This document shows positions 1 through 8,024 of a DNA stretch of 64,000 bases, piece by piece (positions within the stretch are counted from its first letter, which is position 1; each line of letters begins with the position of its first letter). Source of the DNA: Sphingomonas gei (lineage in GTDB: Bacteria; Pseudomonadota; Alphaproteobacteria; Sphingomonadales; Sphingomonadaceae); the NCBI RefSeq assembly GCF_004792685.1, contig NZ_SRXT01000008.1, forward strand, positions 124,001 through 188,000. The letters run 5' to 3'. Both the position numbers and the translations under genes were made by a program. Below the pieces are notes generated by a model that did not search any database, was not told the origin of the DNA, and saw nothing but the letters and a program-made list of their open reading frames with translations.

Positions 1-926
1 CACAGCGCCTGGCTCCGCCACGGGAACCCCGAAGCCTCGCGGTGGAACAGCACGAACTCGGGAACGGCAACCGGAGCGTCGCCGCGGCGCAGCATCAACT
101 GGCCACTGAGCCCCGCCATGATCCACTCGGCAGGCTGGCCGACATGCTCCGGCCGCTCGAGCATTTGCGCCAGTTCCTCGCGATTCGCCGGGTCGTCGCA
201 CCACGCCGCCGCTTGCGACACGGCGACGAGCAGTCGATCGACGGTTTCGGCATTGGCCTCCATCCAGTCGGTGCGCATCGCCAGCACCTTCTCGACTCCG
301 CGCCGCCAGATATTGACTCCCGCCGCCACGATCTCGCCCGCGCCCTCGGCCACGGCGACGCTGTTCCACGGCTCGCCGGCGATGAACCCGTCGATCTCGC
401 CCAGCCGCAATGCCTCCCCCATGAACGACGGCGGCAGCACGCGCAGATTGACGTCGCGATCGGGATCGACCCCGCCATACGCCAGCCAGTAGCGCAACAT
501 CAGCGCATGGCTGGAGAAGCGATGCACCACGCCGATCACCGGCTTGCGCTTGTACAGTCCGATGGCGTTGGCAAAGTCGTGCGCGGTCGCCTCGGGATCG
601 TTCACGCGCTTGGCCGGCTCGGGGTCGAGCGCCAGCGCGAACGCGCTCGCCATCACCAGCGCATTGCCGTTGACGTTGAGCTTGAACGGCGCAGAGATTG
701 CCGCCGGATGCTGGCTGAGCCCAAGGTTCACAGCGATCGCCAGCGGCGCGAGCATGTGCGCGGCCTGCACCTGGCCGTAGACCAGCCGATCTCTGAGGGT
801 CGCCCAGGAAGTGGTGCGCACGAGGTTGAGATCGATGCCTTGCCCCTCGGCAAAGCCCTTCGCCCGGGCGACGATCAGCGGCGCGCTGTCGGTCAGCGGC
901 AGGAAAGCAAGCGATAGCGGAGTCAT
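1..926 (-). CDS. nasS: NasS-like nitrate/nitrite sensor (NrtA/CmpA family), C-terminus cut by window edge
   Basis: About 308 residues are visible, reading from ATG at 926 to the left edge without a stop. The protein resembles the NrtA/CmpA/SsuA periplasmic-binding fold, with stretches such as SSHALMLRYWLAYGG, LPPSFMGEAL and DGFIAGEPWN that are typical of nitrate-binding members. It begins directly with the mature fold (MTPLSLAFLPLTDSAPL) and has no signal peptide. That fits cytoplasmic NasS, which holds the antiterminator NasT inactive until nitrate or nitrite binds, better than a transporter subunit. The start overlaps the nasT stop by 4 nt (ATGA), so the two are probably co-translated. Nitrate/nitrite assimilation genes would be expected further left, outside the window. 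The main alternative is a genuine ABC transporter binding protein whose signal peptide was missed. Confidence 0.85.
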   Translation of the reverse strand, partial: MTPLSLAFLPLTDSAPLIVARAKGFAEGQGIDLNLVRTTSWATLRDRLVYGQVQAAHMLAPLAIAVNLGLSQHPAAISAPFKLNVNGNALVMASAFALALDPEPAKRVNDPEATAHDFANAIGLYKRKPVIGVVHRFSSHALMLRYWLAYGGVDPDRDVNLRVLPPSFMGEALRLGEIDGFIAGEPWNSVAVAEGAGEIVAAGVNIWRRGVEKVLAMRTDWMEANAETVDRLLVAVSQAAAWCDDPANREELAQMLERPEHVGQPAEWIMAGLSGQLMLRRGDAPVAVPEFVLFHREASGFPWRSQAL

Positions 927-1522
927 GGCTGCCCCCCGAGCAGGCTGTGCGCGGTGATCAGCGCGTCGGCGACCTCGGCGATTCGCTTGTTCTGGCGCAT
1001 CGCGGTCGAGCGCAGCAGCGCGTAGGTGTCGGGCTCGGACAGGCTGCGGGTCTGCATCAGGATCGCCTTGGCCTTGTCGATCGTCTTGCGATCGGCGAGC
1101 GCGGTGCGCGCCTCGTCGAGCTCGCTCTGCATCCGGGCAAACGCATTGAAACGGCGGATCGCAAGATCGAGGATCGGCTTGACTCGGTCTTTGCGTAGCC
1201 CGTCTACGACATAGGCCGAGACCCCCGCATCGATCGCCGCACCGATCATCGCATCGTCGGACTGGTCGACGAACATCGCGATCGGCCGCGCCAGCGCGCG
1301 GCTCACCGCGAGCATCTCCTCGAGCGTGTCGCGGCTCGGACTGCCAAGGTCCATCAGCACCACGTCGGGCGCCATCCGCTCCAATTTGGCGACGAACGCG
1401 CCCTGCGGCAGCACGACATGGATGTCGTCATAACCCGCCTCGCGCAGCCCCTCTTCGAGCACGGACGCGCGCAAGCCGCTGTCGTCGACGATCACGATCC
1501 GCAAGGTCGCAGCCGGGGTCAA
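923..1522 (-). CDS. nasT: NasT-like ANTAR-domain response regulator (RNA-binding antiterminator)
   Basis: About 199 residues. A receiver-like domain occupies the first 120 residues (start LRIVIVDDS, phosphoacceptor region VVLMDLGSP). A C-terminal ANTAR helical bundle follows (about 140-195, including DRKTIDKAKAILMQ and LRSTAMRQNKRIAEVADALI). ANTAR proteins of this type bind paired hairpins in the leader of nitrate assimilation transcripts and prevent termination. I place the start at a TTG (1522) that overlaps the TGA of the upstream transporter; no in-frame ATG gives a shorter complete receiver domain, and an internal TTG a few codons later is possible. The gene is followed by nasS with an ATGA overlap, the usual NasT-NasS pairing. 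Confidence 0.85.
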   Translation of the reverse strand: MTPAATLRIVIVDDSGLRASVLEEGLREAGYDDIHVVLPQGAFVAKLERMAPDVVLMDLGSPSRDTLEEMLAVSRALARPIAMFVDQSDDAMIGAAIDAGVSAYVVDGLRKDRVKPILDLAIRRFNAFARMQSELDEARTALADRKTIDKAKAILMQTRSLSEPDTYALLRSTAMRQNKRIAEVADALITAHSLLGGQP

Positions 1523-3192
1523 TCGTCGATCGAGCGCTTGTAGGTCTCGGGCAGCAGGAACAGCCCCAGCACGAGCGTCGCCAGCGCCGCCACCACCGGA
1601 TACCAGAGCCCGTAATAGATGTCCCCGGTCGCCGCGACCATCGCGAATGCCGTCGCCGGCAGGAATCCGCCGAACCAGCCATTGCCGATATGATAAGGCA
1701 GCGACATCGACGTGTAGCGGATCCGGCTCGGGAACAGCTCCACGAGCATCGCCGCGATCGGCCCGTAGACCATCGTCACCAGCAGCACGAGCAAGGTCAG
1801 CACCAGCACGACCATCGGCTTGTTGATCGCCGCCGGATCTGCCTTCGCCGGATAGCCCGCGCCGACCAGAGCCGCCTTGGCCGCATCCTGGAAGTCGGCG
1901 ATCCCGATCGCCGGCACCGCGCCTTCGGTCAGCGCGTCCTTGCGCGGATCGTAGACCGGGATCTGCTGCGCGCCGACCTGCACCGTCGCGGTCGTTCCCG
2001 CCGGTGCCTCGACATTGCGATAGCCGACGCCCTGCTTGGCCAGGAAGGTCTTCGCGATGTCGCAGCTCGAGCCGTCGAACTTGTTCCTGCCGATCGGATC
2101 GAACTGGAACGAGCATTCGGCAGGATCGGCGGTCACCGTCACCGGGGAAGTCCGCAGCGCATGCGCCAGGGCCGGATTCGCCGCCTCGGTGAGCATCCCG
2201 AACAAGGGGAAATAGCTCGCCGCGGCGATCGCGCAGCCCGCCAGGATGATCGGCTTGCGGCCGATCCGGTCGCTCAGCCAGCCGAAGAAGACGAAGAACG
2301 GCGCGCCGATCGCCAGCGCGATCGCGATCAGGATGTTGGTCGTCCAGCCGTCGACCTTGAGCGTCTTCTCGAGGAAGAACAGCGCATAGAATTGTCCGGT
2401 ATACCAGACCACCGCCTGCCCGACGACGGCGCCGAACAAGGCGATCAGCACGATGCGCAGATTGCCCCAGCGCGCGAATGCCTCGGTCAGCGGCGCCTTG
2501 GAGGTGGTGCCCTCATCCTTCATCTTCTGGAACACCGGGCTCTCGCTCAGCTGGAGCCGGATCCACATCGATACGCCGAGCAGGACGATCGAAACGAGGA
2601 ACGGCACGCGCCACCCCCAGTCGGCGAACGCTTCCTCGCCGATCGCCCAGCGGGTGCCGATCACGACGAGCAAGGCCGCGAACAGCCCCAGAGTCGCGGT
2701 CGTCTGGATCCAACTGGTGTAGAGCCCGCGCTTGTTGTTCGGGGCATGCTCGGCGACATAGGTCGCGGCGCCGCCATATTCGCCGCCCAGCGCAAGGCCC
2801 TGCGCCAGCCGCAGCACGATCAGGACCACCGGCGCGGCGACTCCGATCGAGGCGTAGCTGGGCAGCAGCCCGACGGCGAAGGTCGAAAGCCCCATGATCG
2901 CCATCGTGACGAGGAAGGTGTTCTTGCGCCCGACGAGATCGCCGATCCGGCCGAACACCAGCGCGCCGAACGGCCGCACCGCAAAGCCGGCCGCGAACGC
3001 CGCCAGCGCGAAGATGAACCCCGTCGTCTCGTTGACCCCCGAGAAGAATTTGGTCGAGATGATCGTGGCGAGCAGCCCGTAGAGGTAGAAATCATACCAT
3101 TCGAACACCGTGCCGAGCGACGATGCCGCGATCACCAGCTTCTCGTTCTGCGTCGCCTTGTGGTGATCGGGCTGCCCCGCGGTCTCGGCCAT
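1519..3192 (-). CDS. MFS transporter, metabolite:H+ symporter (MHS/ShiA-ProP-like) with a large extra loop
   Basis: About 557 residues from ATG at 3192, preceded by a good ribosome site (GAGGGGAG). The N-terminal half is typical MHS family: ASSLGTVFEWYDFYLYG in the first helix, the loop GRIGDLVGRKNTF, and GLALGGEYGGAATYVAEHAP. The second signature GWLSDRIGRKP is in the C-terminal half. Between the ninth and tenth helices (about residues 335-450) lies a hydrophilic insert of over 100 residues with two cysteines, so the protein is about 100 residues longer than a usual MHS transporter of about 440. The last codons overlap the nasT start, which ties the transporter to nitrate control in one operon. 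The substrate cannot be read from sequence; an organic acid or osmolyte is typical of the family. Confidence 0.85.
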   Translation of the reverse strand: MAETAGQPDHHKATQNEKLVIAASSLGTVFEWYDFYLYGLLATIISTKFFSGVNETTGFIFALAAFAAGFAVRPFGALVFGRIGDLVGRKNTFLVTMAIMGLSTFAVGLLPSYASIGVAAPVVLIVLRLAQGLALGGEYGGAATYVAEHAPNNKRGLYTSWIQTTATLGLFAALLVVIGTRWAIGEEAFADWGWRVPFLVSIVLLGVSMWIRLQLSESPVFQKMKDEGTTSKAPLTEAFARWGNLRIVLIALFGAVVGQAVVWYTGQFYALFFLEKTLKVDGWTTNILIAIALAIGAPFFVFFGWLSDRIGRKPIILAGCAIAAASYFPLFGMLTEAANPALAHALRTSPVTVTADPAECSFQFDPIGRNKFDGSSCDIAKTFLAKQGVGYRNVEAPAGTTATVQVGAQQIPVYDPRKDALTEGAVPAIGIADFQDAAKAALVGAGYPAKADPAAINKPMVVLVLTLLVLLVTMVYGPIAAMLVELFPSRIRYTSMSLPYHIGNGWFGGFLPATAFAMVAATGDIYYGLWYPVVAALATLVLGLFLLPETYKRSIDD

Positions 3193-3291
3193 GAATCGCT
3201 CCCCTCTTGTTATCGCTACCCAACCACAAGCCGGCGCGGCTGCAAACCCCTCGCGCTTCACAGCGGCGGCACATCGTTCTAGATAGCCAGA

Positions 3292-3558
3292 ATGATCGAC
3301 CGCTACTTCCTGTCTCACCCGCGCAGCGTCGGCGAAAGCTATGGCGAGCACGCCGCCACCGCCGCACGCTTCGGCTTCACCATGATCCTGGGCGGCGCCG
3401 CCTGCGTGATCCACGCGGTGCTGCCCAACCTGTTCACCCGCACCGCGAGCGACACGGTCAAGCGGCTCTACGGCCAGATGAAGGCGCGCCAGCCCGCTTT
3501 CTCGCAGGAGCGCCCGGCGTTCCAGCAGCCCGAGTGGCAGATCGAATACGAAATCTAG
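3292..3558 (+). CDS. DUF6356 family small protein
   Basis: 88 residues starting MIDRYFLSHPRSVGESYGEH. The family is common and nearly restricted to sphingomonads, and its function is unknown. The central segment (about residues 24-46) is moderately hydrophobic and glycine-rich (TMILGGAACVIHAVLP), consistent with one membrane-associated helix. The C-terminus is basic and polar. The gene is divergent from the MFS-nasTS operon, with 99 nt between the two starts, and its stop lies 4 nt before the GTG of the next gene, so the two plus-strand genes are probably co-transcribed. No strong Shine-Dalgarno sequence is visible upstream. Confidence 0.75.
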   Translation: MIDRYFLSHPRSVGESYGEHAATAARFGFTMILGGAACVIHAVLPNLFTRTASDTVKRLYGQMKARQPAFSQERPAFQQPEWQIEYEI

Positions 3559-3562
3559 CCGG

Positions 3563-4909
3563 GTGATCGAACACGTCGCCATCATCGGCGCAGGCTTTTC
3601 GGGGACGCTGCAGGCGATCAACCTGCTCCGCCACAAGGGCCCGCGCGCCACGCTGATCGAGCGCGCGCCGGTCGCCGGCACCGGGCTCGCTTATGGCGCC
3701 GCGCACCCGAGCCATGTGCTCAACGTCCGCGCCGGCAACATGAGCGCCTTCCCCGACGACCCGTCGCACTTCGTCCGCTGGATCGAGGCGCGCGGCGTGG
3801 CCGACGCGCCCAGCGCGTTCATCCCGCGCGTAATCTATGGCGAGTATCTTCGCGAGCTGCTCGAAGCCGCGCTGCGCGATCCCAGCGGCCGGCTCACCCT
3901 GCTCCGCGACGAGGTCCAGGACGTCAAACTCGACGGCGGCGTGAAGGTCCGGCTCCGCGACCACACGCTCGAAGCCGATGCCGCCGTGCTCGCGGTCGGC
4001 AACCTGCCGCCGCACGACCCGCCCGGGCTCGACCCGGAAAAGCTCTCGGCGCATCGCTACAAGGGCGATCCCTGGGACGCCTCGGTCCCCGAAAACCTCT
4101 CCCCCGACGATACCGTCCTCGTCATCGGCACCGGCCTCACCATGGTCGATGTCGTCCTCTTGCTCGACGCGCGCGGCTTCCGCGGCAGGATCGTCGCGCT
4201 CTCGCGGCGCGGCCTCCTCCCGCGCCCGCACGGTCCCGGCACCGACTGGCAGAGGATCGACGAGCGCCCCGCCAGCACTGCCTCGCGCCTCCTCCAGTCG
4301 GTCCGCAGCCGCGGCGACGCGGTCGGCTGGCGCAACGCAGTCGACGAGCTCCGCCCGTTCACCCAGGCGATGTGGGGCAATGCCAGCGAAGCCGAGCGCA
4401 GCCGCTTCCTGCGGCATTTGCGCCCGTGGTGGGACGTCCACCGCCACCGTCTCGCGCCAGAAGTCTTCGCTCGTCTGACCGCCGTGACCCAGCGCGGCCA
4501 GCTCGAAGTGATTGCCGCTAAGACGCTCGGCTTCGCCGAGCAGCCGGACGGCATCCAGATCGACTTCCGCCGCCGCGGTACCGACGCTGCCGAAACGCTG
4601 CTCGCCCAGCGCATCGTCAACTGCACCGGCCCGCTCGGAGACCTGGCCCGCACCCAGGAACCCTTGCTCCAGAAGCTCGCGGCACGCGGGCTGATCCGCC
4701 CCGACGCCGCCCATCTGGGCATCGACGTCGACAATCAGGGCCAGACGATCGCCGCCGACGGCCGCGCCAACCCGAACCTCTACGCTCTGGGCCCAATGAC
4801 GCGCGGAGCGTTCTGGGAAATCGTCGCCGTGCCCGACATCCGGACACAGACCTGGAACGTAGCCCGCCGCCTCTCCAACGCCCATTGGGTCGGCGGCGAA
4901 GGGCTCTAG
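3563..4909 (+). CDS. FAD/NAD(P)-binding protein (NAD_binding_9 / HI0933-like)
   Basis: 448 residues from a GTG start at 3563. The N-terminus carries a dinucleotide-binding fingerprint (VAIIGAGFSGTLQAINLL), followed by GTGLAYGAAHPSHVLNVRAGNMSAFPDDP, a stretch characteristic of the NAD_binding_9 flavoprotein family. A second glycine-rich nucleotide site occurs mid-protein (VLVIGTGLTMVDVVLLLDARG), and the C-terminus has NPNLYALGPMTRGAFWEI, which closes the FAD site. Members are soluble two-dinucleotide flavoproteins related to hydroxyacylglutathione- or siderophore-type oxidases, usually with unknown substrate. It lies 4 nt after the DUF6356 gene and 62 nt before hpd. No function beyond a flavin oxidoreductase or monooxygenase is supported. 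Confidence 0.8.
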   Translation: MIEHVAIIGAGFSGTLQAINLLRHKGPRATLIERAPVAGTGLAYGAAHPSHVLNVRAGNMSAFPDDPSHFVRWIEARGVADAPSAFIPRVIYGEYLRELLEAALRDPSGRLTLLRDEVQDVKLDGGVKVRLRDHTLEADAAVLAVGNLPPHDPPGLDPEKLSAHRYKGDPWDASVPENLSPDDTVLVIGTGLTMVDVVLLLDARGFRGRIVALSRRGLLPRPHGPGTDWQRIDERPASTASRLLQSVRSRGDAVGWRNAVDELRPFTQAMWGNASEAERSRFLRHLRPWWDVHRHRLAPEVFARLTAVTQRGQLEVIAAKTLGFAEQPDGIQIDFRRRGTDAAETLLAQRIVNCTGPLGDLARTQEPLLQKLAARGLIRPDAAHLGIDVDNQGQTIAADGRANPNLYALGPMTRGAFWEIVAVPDIRTQTWNVARRLSNAHWVGGEGL

Positions 4910-4936
4910 CGTTACGCCGGACAGAGTTGGTATCAA

Positions 4937-4965
4937 TTGACACTATCTGGCGGGTCGCGTATTTC
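4937..4965 (+). promoter_or_regulatory. Predicted promoter of hpd (leaderless transcript)
   Basis: A perfect -35 box TTGACA (4937-4942) is separated by 17 nt from TATTTC (4960-4965). Transcription would start about 7 nt downstream, at or next to the hpd ATG (4972), where no Shine-Dalgarno sequence exists. The -35 overlaps the 8-nt palindrome TCAATTGA (4933-4940), which could be part of a repressor site. Confidence 0.5.
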
Positions 4966-4971
4966 CCCCGC

Positions 4972-6012
4972 ATGGAAAACCCCGCAAATCCGCTCGGCCT
5001 CAACGGCTTCGAATTCGTCGAGTTCACTTCGCCCGACCCCGACGCGATGGCGCGCCAGTTCGAGCAGATGGGCTTCGTCGCCAGCCACACGCACCCGCGC
5101 AAGCACGTCACCCGCTACAAGCAGGGCCGCATCAACCTGATGTTGAACCGCGATGAGACCGGTCGCGTTGCCGAGTTCCGCGCGGCGCACGGCCCGTCCG
5201 CGAGCGCGATGGCGTTCCGCGTCGCCGATCCCGTCGCCGCGATGGCATGGGCGCTCGAAAACGGCGGCGAGCGCACCGACGAGGACGACACCGTCATCCG
5301 CGGGATCGGCGGCTCGTATCTCTATTTCATCAGAGACGGCGCCGACCTCTATGCCGATTGGGACGAGGTCCCCGGCTGGCAGCAGGCGGAGGCCGAGAAC
5401 AATGTCGGGCTCGATCTGCTCGACCACCTCACACACAATGTCCGCCGCGGGCAGATGCGAGTGTGGTCGGAATTTTACAAGACGCTGTTCGGCTTCGAGG
5501 AGCAGAAGTATTTCGACATCAAAGGCCAGGCGACCGGGCTGTTCAGCCAGGCGATGATCGCCCCCGACAAGGCGATCCGCATCCCCTTGAACGAGAGCCA
5601 GGACGACAAGAGCCAGATCGAGGAATTCATCCGCGAATATCACGGCGAAGGCATCCAGCATCTCGCGCTGACCACGCCCGACATCTACGACACCGTCGAG
5701 CGGCTGCGCGCCCGCGGCGTCAAGCTGCAGGATACGATCGAGACCTATTTCGAGCTGATCGACAAGCGCGTCCCTGGGCATGGTGAGGATATCGAGCGGC
5801 TCAGGAAGAACCGCATCCTGATAGACGGCAGCGTCGAGAGCGGCGAGGGCCTGCTGCTCCAGATCTTCACCGAGAACATGTTCGGCCCGATCTTCTTCGA
5901 AATCATCCAGCGCAAGGGCAATGAAGGCTTCGGCAACGGCAATTTCCAGGCGCTGTTCGAGAGCATCGAGCTCGACCAGATCCGCCGCGGCGTGATCAAG
6001 GTCGACGCCTGA
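4972..6012 (+). CDS. hpd: 4-hydroxyphenylpyruvate dioxygenase
   Basis: 346 residues. The enzyme converts 4-hydroxyphenylpyruvate to homogentisate, the second step of tyrosine catabolism, in the cytoplasm using non-haem Fe(II) and O2. The protein has the two-fold vicinal-oxygen-chelate arrangement: an N-terminal module (residues 1-150) and a catalytic C-terminal module. The three iron ligands are visible as the His in LDHLTHNV, the His in IQHLALTTPD and the Glu in FFEIIQRKGN. The C-terminus NGNFQALFESIELDQIRRG is the conserved lid. The start is the ATG at 4972 (MENPANPLGLNGFEFVEF); the longer open frame upstream overlaps the previous gene and has no family similarity. hmgA follows after a 191-nt spacer with a large inverted repeat. 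Confidence 0.96.
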   Translation: MENPANPLGLNGFEFVEFTSPDPDAMARQFEQMGFVASHTHPRKHVTRYKQGRINLMLNRDETGRVAEFRAAHGPSASAMAFRVADPVAAMAWALENGGERTDEDDTVIRGIGGSYLYFIRDGADLYADWDEVPGWQQAEAENNVGLDLLDHLTHNVRRGQMRVWSEFYKTLFGFEEQKYFDIKGQATGLFSQAMIAPDKAIRIPLNESQDDKSQIEEFIREYHGEGIQHLALTTPDIYDTVERLRARGVKLQDTIETYFELIDKRVPGHGEDIERLRKNRILIDGSVESGEGLLLQIFTENMFGPIFFEIIQRKGNEGFGNGNFQALFESIELDQIRRGVIKVDA

Positions 6013-6029
6013 GATCAAAAGAAGATAGA

Positions 6030-6157
6030 GGTTCGCGCGGAGACGCGGAGCGTTTGCTTGCGCCAGCCGCCTTCCGTTTCTGGCTGCGGAAATCCTGCCG
6101 CCAAGGCGACGGGACGCATGGGCTGCAGGCACAAATCTCCGCGTCTCCGCGCGAACC
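6030..6157. repeat. Inverted repeat with perfect 21-bp arms between hpd and hmgA
   Basis: The 21-mer at 6030-6050 (starting GGTTCGCGCGGAGACG) is repeated exactly as its reverse complement at 6137-6157, with an 86-nt loop. Flanking poly-purine and poly-pyrimidine bases (AAGAAGATAGA and TTTCTTCTT) extend the pairing imperfectly. It is probably a sphingomonad intergenic repeat element; it could also act as an mRNA hairpin between the two tyrosine-catabolism genes. Confidence 0.8.
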
Positions 6158-6203
6158 AATTTCTTCTTCCTGCCCACGCCGAATGCTATTCCCGGAGGCC
6201 AGA

Positions 6204-7484
6204 ATGACCGACTATTTCCCCGGCTTCGGCAACCATGTCTCGACCGAGGCCGTCCCCGGCGCCCTTCCCGTCGGCCGCAACAGCCCACAACGCCCCGCCT
6301 TCGGCCTTTACGCCGAGCAGCTTTCGGGCACCGCGTTCACTGCGCCGCGGCACGAGAATCGTCGCTCGTGGCTCTATCGCCTGCGCCCGAGCGCCGAACA
6401 TCCGCCCTTTACGCGCTACGAAGGCGCAAAGAACTTCGCCCCTGGTGCCGTTCGGGCGCCCCTCGCCCCCAATCGCCTGCGCTGGGACCCAATCGAAGCA
6501 CCCGCCCCGAACACCGATCTGATCGACGGCATGACGACGATGCTCGTCAATCGCGACCCCGCCGATCTGGAGGGCGTCGCGCTCCACCTCTATGCCGCCA
6601 ACCAGGATATGGACGCGCGGGTCTTCGTCGATGCCGATGGCGAATTGCTGTTCATTCCGCAGGCAGGCCGGCTGCAATTGCTTACCGAACTCGGCCGGAT
6701 CGACATCGCCCCAGGCCAGATTGCGCTGATTCCCCGCGGCGTGAAGTTTCGTGCGTTGGTCCCCGACGGCGAGGCGCGCGGCTATGTCGCCGAGAATCAT
6801 GGAAGCCTGTTCCGCCTCCCCGATCTCGGCCCGATCGGCGCCAACGGACTCGCCAATCCGCGCGATTTCGAAGCCCCGGCGGCGTGGTTCGAGGATCGCG
6901 ACGAGCCGTTCGAGATTGTGCAAAAGTCGTTGGGAAACCTGTGGACAACCACGCTCGACCATAGCCCGCTCGACGTGGTTGCGTGGCACGGCAATTTCGC
7001 GCCGTGGCGCTACGATCTCGCCCGCTTCAACACGATCAACACGGTCAGCTTCGACCATCCCGATCCGTCGATCTTCACTGTGCTCACCAGCCCGAGCGAC
7101 GTGCCCGGCCGCGCCAATGTGGACTTCGTGATCTTCCCGCCGCGATGGATGGTCGCCGAGGACAGTTTCCGCCCGCCCTGGTTCCACCGCAACGTGATGA
7201 GCGAGGCGATGGGACTGATCCACGGCGCCTATGACGCCAAAGCCGAGGGCTTCGCGCCGGGCGGTCTCTCGCTGCACAATTTGATGTCGGGCCACGGCCC
7301 CGATGTCGCCAGCTGGGAACGCGCGAGCAACGCAGATCTCAAGCCGCACAAGATCGAAGGCACGATGGCGTTCATGATCGAGACCTGCTGGCCGTATCGG
7401 CCGACAGCGTTTGCGCTGGAGCGGGCACAGCCGGATTACGACGCCGCGTGGCAGGGTTTCCCCAAGGCGAAGCTGCCGCAGTGA
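6204..7484 (+). CDS. hmgA: Homogentisate 1,2-dioxygenase
   Basis: 426 residues, the usual family length. It opens the homogentisate ring to maleylacetoacetate with Fe(II) and O2, directly after the hpd step. Family features include the start DYFPGFGNHVSTEAVPGALP, the motif RSWLYRLRPS, and the C-terminal metal-binding region with FPPRWMVAEDSFRPPWFHRNVMSE (Fe-binding His and Glu) and GGLSLHNLMSGHGPD. The ATG at 6204 follows a clear Shine-Dalgarno sequence (CGGAGG at 6193-6198). The fahA and maiA steps are not in the window. Confidence 0.97.
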   Translation: MTDYFPGFGNHVSTEAVPGALPVGRNSPQRPAFGLYAEQLSGTAFTAPRHENRRSWLYRLRPSAEHPPFTRYEGAKNFAPGAVRAPLAPNRLRWDPIEAPAPNTDLIDGMTTMLVNRDPADLEGVALHLYAANQDMDARVFVDADGELLFIPQAGRLQLLTELGRIDIAPGQIALIPRGVKFRALVPDGEARGYVAENHGSLFRLPDLGPIGANGLANPRDFEAPAAWFEDRDEPFEIVQKSLGNLWTTTLDHSPLDVVAWHGNFAPWRYDLARFNTINTVSFDHPDPSIFTVLTSPSDVPGRANVDFVIFPPRWMVAEDSFRPPWFHRNVMSEAMGLIHGAYDAKAEGFAPGGLSLHNLMSGHGPDVASWERASNADLKPHKIEGTMAFMIETCWPYRPTAFALERAQPDYDAAWQGFPKAKLPQ

Positions 7485-7500
7485 AATCACTCCCTCTCCC

Positions 7501-7580
7501 CGTTCGTGCTGAGCTTGTCGAAGCACCGTTCTTCTTTCGAACGGAAGAACAAGAACCGCCCTTCGACAATCTCAGGGCGA
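7501..7580. repeat. Composite inverted repeat element (CTGAGCTTGTCGAAG type)
   Basis: The arms CTGAGCTTGTCGAAG (7509-7523) and CTTCGACAATCTCAG (7561-7575) are inverted with one mismatch. An inner inverted repeat GTTCTTC...GAAGAAC lies between them. This pattern is familiar as a repeated intergenic element in sphingomonads. It ends 6 nt before the GTG start of the Rieske gene. Confidence 0.75.
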
Positions 7581-7586
7581 TCGGTT

Positions 7587-7943
7587 GTGGGTGATCGCCT
7601 CACCACCACGCCCCCCAACGTCACGCTCGGCCCGCTCACCATCGTCGTCGACGGCCGCGCGCGCGGGTTCGTGCTCGAGATGCGCGCCGGGCGCTTCCAC
7701 GGCTTCGTCGTGCGTCGCGGCGAAGAGGTCCATGGCTATGTCGATCGCTGCCCGCACATGGGGCTGCCGCTCGCGCGCGATCTCGACGAATATGTCACGC
7801 CACGCGGCGACTTGCTGATGTGCTCGTGGCACGGCGCGATGTTCCGCATCGAGGACGGGTTCTGCGTGGGCGGCCCCTGCGGCGGCGCTTCGCTCCAGCC
7901 TTGGCCGGTCGCAGTGAAAGACGGGATGCTCGTGACCGCCTGA
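7587..7943 (+). CDS. Small Rieske [2Fe-2S] protein
   Basis: 118 residues from a GTG at 7587. The cluster ligands are C55-P-H57 (RCPHMGLPL) and C79-S-W-H82 (MCSWHGAMF), spaced as in Rieske-type ferredoxins. A third short cysteine motif GFCVGGPCGG follows, as in the nitrite-reductase small-subunit/ferredoxin branch. No membrane segment or oxygenase domain is present, so it is probably a soluble electron carrier. The open frame continues upstream through the repeat element, but that part is low complexity from the repeat, so GTG is the best start. It follows hmgA on the same strand; whether it serves an oxygenase of aromatic catabolism is unknown. Confidence 0.8.
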   Translation: MGDRLTTTPPNVTLGPLTIVVDGRARGFVLEMRAGRFHGFVVRRGEEVHGYVDRCPHMGLPLARDLDEYVTPRGDLLMCSWHGAMFRIEDGFCVGGPCGGASLQPWPVAVKDGMLVTA

Positions 7944-8024
7944 CGGCTTGCGATCGGGCGCGAGATCGGCGAAAAGCGTGCCAAATAGGACAGCATTACT
8001 GACACGTCCTCAAGGAGAGGCAGC

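Noticed and set aside
42..917. Open frame of 291 codons on the plus strand over nasS
   Set aside because: It is rich in Arg and His with no family likeness, while the minus strand reads a clear NrtA/NasS-type protein over the same bases.
1..926. Nitrate ABC transporter binding subunit
   Set aside because: No signal peptide, and overlap with nasT; cytoplasmic NasS explains both better.
1690..3282. Long plus-strand open frame opposite the MHS transporter
   Set aside because: Composition is dominated by Arg, Asp and His, as expected for the complement of a high-G+C membrane protein gene; no start signal or domain.
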